Shown: positions 1 to 6,978 of the stretch, in pieces
Numbering within the stretch: position 1 is the stretch's first letter
Layout of the letters: each line of letters begins with the position of its first letter
From: Acidimicrobiales bacterium
Lineage (GTDB): Bacteria; Actinomycetota; Acidimicrobiia; Acidimicrobiales; Aldehydirespiratoraceae
Length of the DNA stretch: 64,000 bases
Assembly: GCA_033344915.1 (NCBI GenBank)
Contig: JAWPML010000001.1
Location: forward strand, 344,369 to 408,368
Direction of reading: 5' to 3'
The notes under the pieces: generated by a model
Databases searched by the model: none
What the model saw: the letters and a program-made list of their open reading frames with translations, nothing else
Told to the model about the DNA's origin: nothing
Program-made: the position numbers and the translations under genes

Positions 1-1
1 G

Positions 2-991
2 GATCGACTCGTGGCATCCGCGCGACAGCTTGCCCTGGACCACGGCGGTGTCATCGACGCAGAGCTGACGGGCGGGCGTGACTCGCGCCTCATGCTCGCG
101 CTCTTTCGTCTCGCCGGGGTCGAGGATCGGGTTCGTTTTCACACGTTCGGGGACCCCGGAGCATCTGATGCTCGGGTGGCCAGGTACCTGGCGGAGTCGT
201 TCGACTTGGACTGGGAGATGCGGCGGGCGCGTCAGCATGAGTTGTCGGTCGAGGGATTCGTCCGTCGAGTGAGCAACCTGTCCGGCGAGTTCGGCGCGGG
301 CGGCATCATTCCCCCCGAGGCCGGCACGATCCTCTGTTCGGGGATGTTGGGCGAAGCGCTCTCCGCAAAGTACCGCAACTCGAAGCCGGCGACCGTCGGC
401 CGTGCGACGGCCCGACTCAAGGAAATTCTCGTCAGGTCGCAACCGTTCACGAAGCGGTCCACGGTCCGCGCGGTCATGAGCCGAGTGACCGAGGGGGTGG
501 TGGAGTCGGCCGACGCCGGCTGTCCGCCGCGTGCCCTGCTCGATGCGTTCTATCTCCGCGAGCGGGAGCGTCGCTGGATCGGCTCTCGCCCGGATCGGTG
601 GGACCGCAACGTCTTTCCGCTCTACTCACCCGACGCCATCATCGCCAACATGCGCCTCCCGGTCGACGATCGGCACGGGGAGCGCATTCACAGCGCCATC
701 ATTGCTGCGGCAGGTCTCCCGAACGGCAACCCGGATGAGGAACTGCCGAGAGCGCCGGACGCTCCTCCGCTGGCTGATCTCGGTGGACTGCGTTGGGCGG
801 ATGTTCTCGTCGAGATGGCACATGAGACACGTGCGAGTCCGATGTCGGAGTGCATCGACACACGCGCGGTCGTCCGTGCGGCCGAGAACCTGGCCGGACT
901 CGGACGTGTCGAGCGCCAGCAACTGTTGGACGCCCTGACCGCGCTTGCGTGGATGACGCCGGGGTTGATCCCAGCGTACTTCGACAACTGA
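2..991 (+). CDS. asparagine synthase-like protein, 5-prime partial
   Basis: The frame is open to the left window edge, so the true start is probably upstream; the first visible candidate is GTG at 11. The motif ELTGGRDSR lies about 20 residues into the visible part and resembles the SGGxDS PP-loop of asparagine-synthase-type ATP pyrophosphatases, which adenylate a carboxylate before amidation. The later pattern of an R-N-x-F-P-L-Y stretch followed by a small helical C-terminus also fits the AsnB C-terminal domain. The glutamine amidotransferase half, if present, would be outside the window. Such proteins often sit in polysaccharide or peptide-tailoring loci, but nothing here identifies the substrate. 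A decayed copy of the C-terminal end follows at 1077-1217. Confidence 0.5.
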   Translation, partial: DRLVASARQLALDHGGVIDAELTGGRDSRLMLALFRLAGVEDRVRFHTFGDPGASDARVARYLAESFDLDWEMRRARQHELSVEGFVRRVSNLSGEFGAGGIIPPEAGTILCSGMLGEALSAKYRNSKPATVGRATARLKEILVRSQPFTKRSTVRAVMSRVTEGVVESADAGCPPRALLDAFYLRERERRWIGSRPDRWDRNVFPLYSPDAIIANMRLPVDDRHGERIHSAIIAAAGLPNGNPDEELPRAPDAPPLADLGGLRWADVLVEMAHETRASPMSECIDTRAVVRAAENLAGLGRVERQQLLDALTALAWMTPGLIPAYFDN

Positions 992-1076
992 ACAGAGCAG
1001 GAGCTCGTCGGACCACCGGTACTCTCGGCTCCGTGGGCACTGGCTGATCGTCGCCGCGATTCGGCGACGATTCGCC

Positions 1077-1217
1077 ATGTCGCCGTCGACGCACGAGGTC
1101 GAGGTGTGGTCGCGGCCGTGGGACCTCCCCCGGGTGCCCCGCCAGAAGGTGACCGACGCCCTGACGGCGCTCGTGTGGGCAGATCCCGCGCTCTGCCCCG
1201 CGACGGTCGACGGCTGA
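1077..1217 (+). pseudogene. remnant duplicate of the preceding gene's C-terminus
   Basis: A short frame ending in TGA at 1215-1217 encodes RQKVTDALTALVWADPAL, which lines up with RQQLLDALTALAWMTPGL at the end of the upstream asparagine-synthase-like protein. It is in a different reading frame from that gene and begins only about 85 nt after its stop. The frame is open back to the upstream stop region but shows no convincing ribosome site or complete domain. The simplest reading is a tandem paralogue that has been deleted down to its tail. A real 46-residue peptide starting at ATG 1077 is less likely. Confidence 0.5.
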
Positions 1218-1262
1218 CCGGTTCGCCCGCCGGGAACGCCGTGCCGTACGGTCCGCACCCGT

Positions 1263-2081
1263 ATGTCGTGGCTGCTCGATGAACGGACGGAACTCGAGTC
1301 GCTCGGCGACGGGCGCTACCGGCGCCTGATCGACGACGGGGAGTTCTGGGGCACGGGGAGCCCCTTCGGCGGCTATCTCATGGCGCTCGGGTTCGCCGCC
1401 ATGCGCCACGAGGTCACCGACGACGCCCGCCTGCCGCGCGTCTACACGCACCAGTTCCTTCGGCGGGTGCCGGTCGGTCCGCTGGGGATCGAGGTCACCA
1501 CCGAGCGAGTCGGTGCCCTCGTGCACTCCGTCACAGCCCGGTTCGTGGTGGGGGACGACACGGTCGGTGTTGCGACGGGGATGTTCACCGGCGACCGCGA
1601 GGGTCCGCACTATCTCGACGAGCCGATGCCCGCGGTGGCACCGCCCACCGAGCCCGACCCGGCGCCGGTCCCGGGCTGGGCGACCAACGTGCACGGTCGT
1701 TTCGTGCCGTACCGCCGATTCGGTGAGGACGGCGCGGTGGTGCCGAACGAGGACGGCGGCTGGCTCCGGATGGTCGAGCCGGGGGACTGGGATCACCGAC
1801 TGGCACTGATGTGCAGCGACGTGTGGCCGCCGCCTGTCGTTCGGCATCCCGACCGGATGTGTGCCACGCCGAGCCTGCACCATGTCGTGCACTTCGGGTC
1901 CGACGTCGGCGGCAGCGGAGACCAGGCGCTGTTGGTTCGCCACCGCGCAACCCGTGGCCACGGCGGCCTGACCGACGAGGACATCACGCTGTGGGCCGAC
2001 GACGGCCGGTTCCTGCTGAAGGCCCGCCAGCTCCGCACGGTGATCGACCTCTCCCGGATCGACACTTCGTCCTTCACCTGA
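1263..2081 (+). CDS. acyl-CoA thioesterase-like double hot-dog protein
   Basis: The 272-residue product has the N-terminal PFGGY motif near residue 38 that opens the first hot-dog fold in the TesB/4HBT_3 type of thioesterase. A second half ends with a strand pattern (HRATRGHGGLTD, then ADDGRFL) typical of the second hot-dog. Such enzymes hydrolyse acyl-CoA to free acid and CoA in the cytoplasm. The substrate cannot be read from sequence. ATG at 1263 is the first in-frame start after the preceding remnant. The next gene, 44 nt downstream on the same strand, is an F420-type oxidoreductase, and the two may be cotranscribed. Confidence 0.75.
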   Translation: MSWLLDERTELESLGDGRYRRLIDDGEFWGTGSPFGGYLMALGFAAMRHEVTDDARLPRVYTHQFLRRVPVGPLGIEVTTERVGALVHSVTARFVVGDDTVGVATGMFTGDREGPHYLDEPMPAVAPPTEPDPAPVPGWATNVHGRFVPYRRFGEDGAVVPNEDGGWLRMVEPGDWDHRLALMCSDVWPPPVVRHPDRMCATPSLHHVVHFGSDVGGSGDQALLVRHRATRGHGGLTDEDITLWADDGRFLLKARQLRTVIDLSRIDTSSFT

Positions 2082-2125
2082 GGATGGGGCAGGATGGCGG
2101 CTCACCCGTCGTGCAGGAGTCAGCA

Positions 2126-2986
2126 ATGAAGTTCGGAATCGGATTCGCCAACACCGTCACCTTCGTCAGCGGCGAGGGAGCGGCCGAGCTGGGCAAGGCC
2201 GCCGAGGACACCGGCTTCGAGTCGTTGTGGACCGTCGAACACATCCTCTATCCCGAGGGATACGAGTCGACCTATCCCTATGCACCCGACGGCAAGATGC
2301 CCGGCTCGGGCGACAGCCCGATTCCCGATCCGCTCATCTGGCTCGCCTACGTCGCCGCGAACACGACGTCGCTCAACCTCGCCACCGGCATCTCACTGCT
2401 GCCCGAACGCCACCCCGTGACCTACGCGAAGGAGGTTGCGACCCTCGACATGATGTCCGAGGGACGGGTCATCCTCGGTATCGGCATCGGCTGGCTGAAG
2501 GAGGAATTCGAGGCGCTCGACATTCCGTGGGAGGGCCGCACCCGGCGTACCGAGGAGTACGCCGACGTCATGCGTGAGCTCTGGAAGAAGGATGACGTGT
2601 CGTACGCCGGCGAGTTCATCAACTTCGACAACATCTCCTCGAACCCGAAGCCCCACGACGGTGCGGTGCCGATCCACATCGGCGGCCACAGCCGGGCGGC
2701 GGCCGAGCGGGCCGGGCGGATGGGCGACGGCTTCTTCCCGGCCAAGGGCGAGGTGGCCGAGCTCTTCGAGATCGCCCGTCAGACCGCGGCCGACAACGGT
2801 CGCGATCCCGATGCCATCGAGATGACCAGCTCGCATCCGGGGATCTTCGGTGACGATCCGCAGGCCGCGGTCGAGGAGGCTGCGAGCTGGGGCATGCACC
2901 GGATGATCGTGCCCGGCTTCATGTTCATCGGGAGCCCCGCCGACAAGATGGCGCCCTGGGCCGAACTCATCGCCGCCAACTCGTGA
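2126..2986 (+). CDS. LLM-class F420-dependent oxidoreductase
   Basis: This 286-residue protein starts MKFGIGFANTV and carries the luciferase-like monooxygenase TIM-barrel landmarks: ESLWTVEHI near residue 33, the LATGISLLPERHP strand-loop near 90, and GRVILGIGIGWLKEEF near 115. It ends with the IPIHIGGHS-type strand and a helical cap. This subgroup (TIGR03619-like) usually uses reduced coenzyme F420. The substrate is unknown. ATG 2126 is chosen because it is preceded by CAGGAG and begins exactly at the first barrel strand; the frame is open further upstream but overlaps the thioesterase. Its stop lies in one arm of the hairpin at 2984-3022. Confidence 0.85.
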   Translation: MKFGIGFANTVTFVSGEGAAELGKAAEDTGFESLWTVEHILYPEGYESTYPYAPDGKMPGSGDSPIPDPLIWLAYVAANTTSLNLATGISLLPERHPVTYAKEVATLDMMSEGRVILGIGIGWLKEEFEALDIPWEGRTRRTEEYADVMRELWKKDDVSYAGEFINFDNISSNPKPHDGAVPIHIGGHSRAAAERAGRMGDGFFPAKGEVAELFEIARQTAADNGRDPDAIEMTSSHPGIFGDDPQAAVEEAASWGMHRMIVPGFMFIGSPADKMAPWAELIAANS

Positions 2987-3022
2987 GAATGGACAGTGGG
3001 GTCAGACCCCTGTCCATTCTCA
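2984..3022. terminator. REP-like palindrome between convergent genes
   Basis: TGAGAATGGACA at 2984 pairs with TGTCCATTCTCA at 3011-3022, and the core GGGGTC-A-GACCCC (2998-3010) continues the stem with a two-base offset on the left. The palindrome contains the TGA stops of both convergent genes (2984-2986 on plus, 3020-3022 on minus). It can therefore serve as a bidirectional terminator. The 13-base core recurs exactly at 46011-46023, which suggests a dispersed REP-type element rather than a one-off hairpin. There is no clear U-tract. Confidence 0.7.
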
Positions 3023-3904
3023 GCTCCGGCGCAACGGGCGGCTGTGGTCCCAATCGGCGATGAGGCTGCGGATCGCGGTGATCAGGATCAGCGGCACGTC
3101 CAACATCGGATGGTGTCCGGCGGTCGGGAGTTCGATCACCGGGGCGACGCGGCCGAGCTGCTCGTACATGTACTCGCCGATGTCGCGGGTGACGAGTCCG
3201 TGCTCGCACCGAAGCAGGGCCACCCGGCAGGTGACGTGGGGGAGGAGTTCGGCCGCGTCCTTGCGGGCCGGCATGAAGATCGACGAGTCGAACTTCCAAC
3301 GCCACTTGCCATCGGGGTCCTGGCGGAGAGAGCGCTCGGCGATGTGCTGCTTCACGTACGGCAGGTAGACGTCCTGGCCCGGCACGGCGCGGAACCGAGC
3401 GATCGGTCCGTCGGGCTCGTCGTACTCCCGCTCCTTGTTGAAGGTCTCGGACGCCCGCGCCTGGCGGACCTCCGGGTCGATCTCGATGACCGGCGAGTCG
3501 ATGATCACGGCGCCGGCGAGAAGCGATGCGTGGCGCGCCGCGGTGGCCACCGTGACGAACCCGCCCATCGAATGTCCGACGAGCAGCGGTGGCCCGTCGA
3601 AGGCGGCGTCGCGGATGACCGCAGCGACTTCGTCGCACCATTGGTCGAGCGAGTATTGATCCCGCCGGTCGCTGTCGCCGTGTCCGGACAGATCGACGGC
3701 GGCCACGGAGTGACTCGCGAGGAAGGCGGGGGCGATGTGGCTCCACCAGTGGGCATGGGCCGCGCCGCCGTGGACGAAGACGATGCCGGGCCGCCCGGGG
3801 TCGCCCCACGACAGATAGTGGATCTCCGCCCCATCGACCTCGACGCGGCGATCCTCGGGAATCACCGAGACCGCGTCGGTGAACCAGGTCGGTGTGTCGG
3901 TCAT
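3020..3904 (-). CDS. alpha/beta hydrolase
   Basis: The 294-residue protein has the oxyanion HGG motif (VHGGAAHAHWW, about residue 45), the DLSGHGDSD strand-loop, and the nucleophile elbow GHSMGG near residue 113. A late Asp/His pair, with the histidine in TAGHHPML, completes the triad. It is a soluble hydrolase of the epoxide hydrolase/haloperoxidase-like group, and its substrate cannot be stated. It is convergent with the F420-type oxidoreductase and shares a palindromic terminator with it. ATG at 3904 is the only reasonable start. The MFS gene lies 10 nt upstream on the same strand. Confidence 0.85.
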   Translation of the reverse strand: MTDTPTWFTDAVSVIPEDRRVEVDGAEIHYLSWGDPGRPGIVFVHGGAAHAHWWSHIAPAFLASHSVAAVDLSGHGDSDRRDQYSLDQWCDEVAAVIRDAAFDGPPLLVGHSMGGFVTVATAARHASLLAGAVIIDSPVIEIDPEVRQARASETFNKEREYDEPDGPIARFRAVPGQDVYLPYVKQHIAERSLRQDPDGKWRWKFDSSIFMPARKDAAELLPHVTCRVALLRCEHGLVTRDIGEYMYEQLGRVAPVIELPTAGHHPMLDVPLILITAIRSLIADWDHSRPLRRS

Positions 3905-3914
3905 GGATCCGACG

Positions 3915-5096
3915 CTACCGGCGACTGCGGGGCCCGATGTCGTCCATGGTCGTCGCGATCAACGCCTCGCCGAGGAGGTGGCGAGCCGAGGCGAGGGCGA
4001 TCGCGGCGATCCCGGCGCAGACGAGGAATCCGACGCCGAGGTTCGACACGCCGCTGATCACGCCGATGAGCGGCGCGCCGAGCCCGAAGGCCAGATCGAA
4101 GAACATCGAGAAGCTGCCGATCGCCTGGCTGCGCTCCTCGTCGGGGGCGCGGTCGACCACCAGCGCGAAGAGGGCCGGGAACAGGAATGTCTGTGCGACC
4201 GCGAGCACCGCGGCGGCGAGATAGGCGCCCGCCGGTTCCTGCCACACGAAGAGCAACAGGAGGCCGACCACGCCGAACGAGAGCGAGATGCGGGTCGTGG
4301 GCAGCGGGCCGAGCCGGTCGGGGAGTCGGGCCGCGCCGATGCGGAGGGTGATGACGACAGCGCCGAACACGACGAACAGGCGCTCAGGACTCTCCATCCC
4401 CATGCGTTCTCCGTGCACGACCGCGAACGCGAGGAATCCGGTGTAGCCGAGCAGGCCCGCGAAGAGCATCACTCCCGGTCTGATCGCGGCCGGGTGGATG
4501 AGGCGGCGCAGCGCGGGGAAGGGTGGACGGATCGCCGGCGGGCCGGGTGCCGTCGTGCCGACGAACGCCGCGCTGACCGCGAGCGCACCGGCGATGAGCC
4601 ATACCCAGTCGGTGCCGTGCGTGTCCCGCAACCAGCCGCCGAGCAGCGGCCCGACCAGCAGGGAGCCGTAGATCGTCAACGAGAAGTACGACGCCGCCTC
4701 CGCCCGCCGGTCGTCGCCGGTCAGGTCCTGGATCGAGCTGGCGATCCCCACGAAGACCGCAGCTTCACCGATCCCGGTGACAGCACGGATCGCGATGACG
4801 GCGGGAATCGACGCCGCCAGCGCGGTGGTCGCCGTGGCGGTGCCGGCCACGACGCAGCCGACCAGGACGAGCGTTCGCCGTCCGAGGCGATCGCCCAAGG
4901 GTCCGATGAACGGGCGGATGACCGCGGCGGCGATTCCGAAGGAACTGACGGCGAGACCGACCTGGAAGTCGATACCGCCGAGTTCCTCCTCCACGAAGAG
5001 CGGGAGGACCGGCAGCGTCATGTTCAGACCGAGGAAATAGAGCGATGACGCCGCACACAGCGCGAGGAAACGCGGTGTGATCAGACGGGTCGACAT
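3915..5096 (-). CDS. MFS transporter
   Basis: A 393-residue integral membrane protein with about twelve hydrophobic helices. It carries the loop 2-3 signature of drug/sugar efflux MFS members, GDRLGRRTLVL, near residue 70. It probably exports a small molecule by proton antiport. ATG 5096 (MSTRLITP) is chosen over upstream in-frame codons because those overlap gluQ and lack membrane character. Only 17 nt separate it from gluQ, so the run gluQ, MFS, alpha/beta hydrolase may be cotranscribed on the minus strand. Substrate unknown. Confidence 0.85.
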   Translation of the reverse strand: MSTRLITPRFLALCAASSLYFLGLNMTLPVLPLFVEEELGGIDFQVGLAVSSFGIAAAVIRPFIGPLGDRLGRRTLVLVGCVVAGTATATTALAASIPAVIAIRAVTGIGEAAVFVGIASSIQDLTGDDRRAEAASYFSLTIYGSLLVGPLLGGWLRDTHGTDWVWLIAGALAVSAAFVGTTAPGPPAIRPPFPALRRLIHPAAIRPGVMLFAGLLGYTGFLAFAVVHGERMGMESPERLFVVFGAVVITLRIGAARLPDRLGPLPTTRISLSFGVVGLLLLFVWQEPAGAYLAAAVLAVAQTFLFPALFALVVDRAPDEERSQAIGSFSMFFDLAFGLGAPLIGVISGVSNLGVGFLVCAGIAAIALASARHLLGEALIATTMDDIGPRSRR

Positions 5097-5113
5097 CGTC
5101 GGAGCCTGGCGGG

Positions 5114-6031
5114 TCAGTCGGTGAACGCCAACTCGGGCCGCTGCGGGTCGTATGCAACGGGTCGAGGGGACACCGCGTTCGGGTCGAACCCCGCCGTCAA
5201 TTCGTCGATGTCGGCTTCGGTCCCGGCGGCGATGGCGAGCGATCGTCCGATCCCCGCCAGGAGTGAGCCAACCGTGCCGCCGCGGTCGCGCCAATCCTGC
5301 AGTCCGGCCGACCCGTCGCGCTTGGCGAGCCGCTCGCCCGCCGCGTCCACCACGAGTGAAACGTGGACCCACTCGGGCTCCTGCGTCCCGAGGACGCGAT
5401 GCAGATGCGCGTGCCGAGGCGTCGATGGCAGGAGGTCGTCACCTCGGACCACCTGGTCGACACCCTGGAACGCGTCGTCGACCACGACGACCAGGTTGTA
5501 GGCCGGCGTGCCGTCGAACCGTTGGAGCACGAAGTCGTCGACGACTTGCCGGTGCGCCCCGTGAAGCCGGTCGTGGATCGTGACATCGGCGCCCTCGGCT
5601 CGGAGTCGGATCGCCGGTGGTCGTCCGCGGGAGCTGCGTTCGGCGAGCTCTGCCCGGCTCAGGTCCCGGCAGGTCCCGGGGTAGGAACCGGGGGGACCGT
5701 GGGGAGCCGTCGGGGCCTCGCGGATGTCCTTGCGGGAGCACCAGCACGGGTAGGTGAGACCGGCCGCCCGCAGGTCCGCGAGGGCATCGCCGTACGCATC
5801 GAGGCGGTCGCTCTGGCGGAGTTCGGTGCCGTCGAACTCCAGGCCCAGGTCGCCGAAGTCGCGCCGCTGGCTCGCCTCGTGCTCCGCCGTGGCGGTCGTG
5901 TCGAGGTCCTCCCACCGCAGCAGGAATCGTCCGTCGTCGACCCGGGCGAACAGCGCCGCAGCCACCGCGGTTCGCAGGTTTCCCACGTGGAACGTGCCCG
6001 TCGGGCTCGGGGCATAGCGACCGGTCGGCAC
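5114..6031 (-). CDS. gluQ: glutamyl-Q tRNA(Asp) synthetase
   Basis: The protein (305 residues) is the truncated GluRS paralogue that attaches glutamate to queuosine at position 34 of tRNA(Asp). Visible are the HIGH-equivalent PSPTGTFHVGN near residue 8, the zinc cluster CWC with a downstream YPGTC at roughly residues 95-118, and the KMSKS-equivalent LAKRDGS near 235. There is no anticodon-binding domain, and the length matches the family (about 300). It follows that the organism should make or salvage queuosine, although no queuosine gene is seen here. Confidence 0.9.
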   Translation of the reverse strand: MPTGRYAPSPTGTFHVGNLRTAVAAALFARVDDGRFLLRWEDLDTTATAEHEASQRRDFGDLGLEFDGTELRQSDRLDAYGDALADLRAAGLTYPCWCSRKDIREAPTAPHGPPGSYPGTCRDLSRAELAERSSRGRPPAIRLRAEGADVTIHDRLHGAHRQVVDDFVLQRFDGTPAYNLVVVVDDAFQGVDQVVRGDDLLPSTPRHAHLHRVLGTQEPEWVHVSLVVDAAGERLAKRDGSAGLQDWRDRGGTVGSLLAGIGRSLAIAAGTEADIDELTAGFDPNAVSPRPVAYDPQRPELAFTD

Positions 6032-6062
6032 GACGGAATCGTGCCACGCCGGCGGCGTCGGA

Positions 6063-6860
6063 TCAGGCCAGCAGTTGCTCGATCACGAGGGCGACCCCGT
6101 GCTCGACGTTCGTGGTCGTCTCCTCGTCCGCAACGGCCTTGACCATGTCGAGCGCGTTGCCCATGGCGACGCCGCGGCCGGCCCAGCGCAGCAGTGACAG
6201 GTCGTTCTGGTTGTCGCCGAAGGCCAAGACCTCGTCTGCCGTGAAGCCGAGTGAGGTCGCCAACCGTTCGACGGCGGAGCCCTTGTCGGCCCCGGGCGGC
6301 GTCACCTCGATGAACTCCACTCCCGAGGTCGTGATGTTCACCTCGTCGGGCATGAAGGGTTCCACCGCCTCGACGAGATCCACACGACCGATGTCGGGGT
6401 GGGCGATGAACATCTTGCCGATCTCGTCGCGCCGGTGCTCCGGCGTGGGCTTCACCGACCGGGGGCGGCCGTCCAGATTGACCGGAGAGAGCTCGACGAA
6501 CCGCTCGTCCCACACCATCTCGTCCGCGAGCTCGAAGCCGAAGCCGACGTCGCCGAGCCCGCGGCGGGCCGCCGCGACCATCGCCTCGATGGTGTCGGGC
6601 GCGAAGACGATCCGCTCTTCGACCGATCGCGACACCGCGTCGACGCGATGCCCACCGTTGGATCCGATGAAGTGATGGAGACGGGCGCCGGTCGAGGTCG
6701 CCATGTCGAGCCCGTAGAACCAGCTTCGTCCGGTGGCGGCACACACATGGATACCCGCGTCCGACGCCGCGTTGATCGCGGCGACCGACCGGGCCGCCGG
6801 GCGATGATCCGAACCGAACAGCGTGCCGTCGAGGTCGGTCGCGATCAGTCGTATGGACAT
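6063..6860 (-). CDS. HAD-superfamily (Cof-type) phosphatase
   Basis: A 265-residue protein beginning MSIRLIATDLDGTLF, which is HAD motif I with the nucleophile and acid/base aspartates. GDNQNDLSLL near residue 210 is motif IV, and a large C2-type cap lies between. Cof/YidA-type members dephosphorylate sugar phosphates or flavin and PLP intermediates; the substrate here is not known. ATG 6860 is chosen because it places motif I at the N-terminus; an upstream in-frame start at 7022 would add a long arginine-rich, non-conserved stretch overlapping the divergent CoA-transferase promoter. It lies 31 nt downstream of nothing cotranscribed and is divergent from the gene at 6979. Confidence 0.85.
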   Translation of the reverse strand: MSIRLIATDLDGTLFGSDHRPAARSVAAINAASDAGIHVCAATGRSWFYGLDMATSTGARLHHFIGSNGGHRVDAVSRSVEERIVFAPDTIEAMVAAARRGLGDVGFGFELADEMVWDERFVELSPVNLDGRPRSVKPTPEHRRDEIGKMFIAHPDIGRVDLVEAVEPFMPDEVNITTSGVEFIEVTPPGADKGSAVERLATSLGFTADEVLAFGDNQNDLSLLRWAGRGVAMGNALDMVKAVADEETTTNVEHGVALVIEQLLA

Positions 6861-6978
6861 CGACCCGGGTCTAGCAGAGCATCGCGCTCGGGCCGCCGAG
6901 GTTTCGGCTGGAAGGCGGACGCCGAGCGGTGACGCCCGGCAGTTGGCGGCGCGGCGCCATGCCTGGTGAAGTGGCGCC

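Noticed and set aside
699..2126. 475-codon open frame antisense to the thioesterase
   Set aside because: Arg/His/Pro-rich shadow without domain content; it also spans the intergenic remnant.
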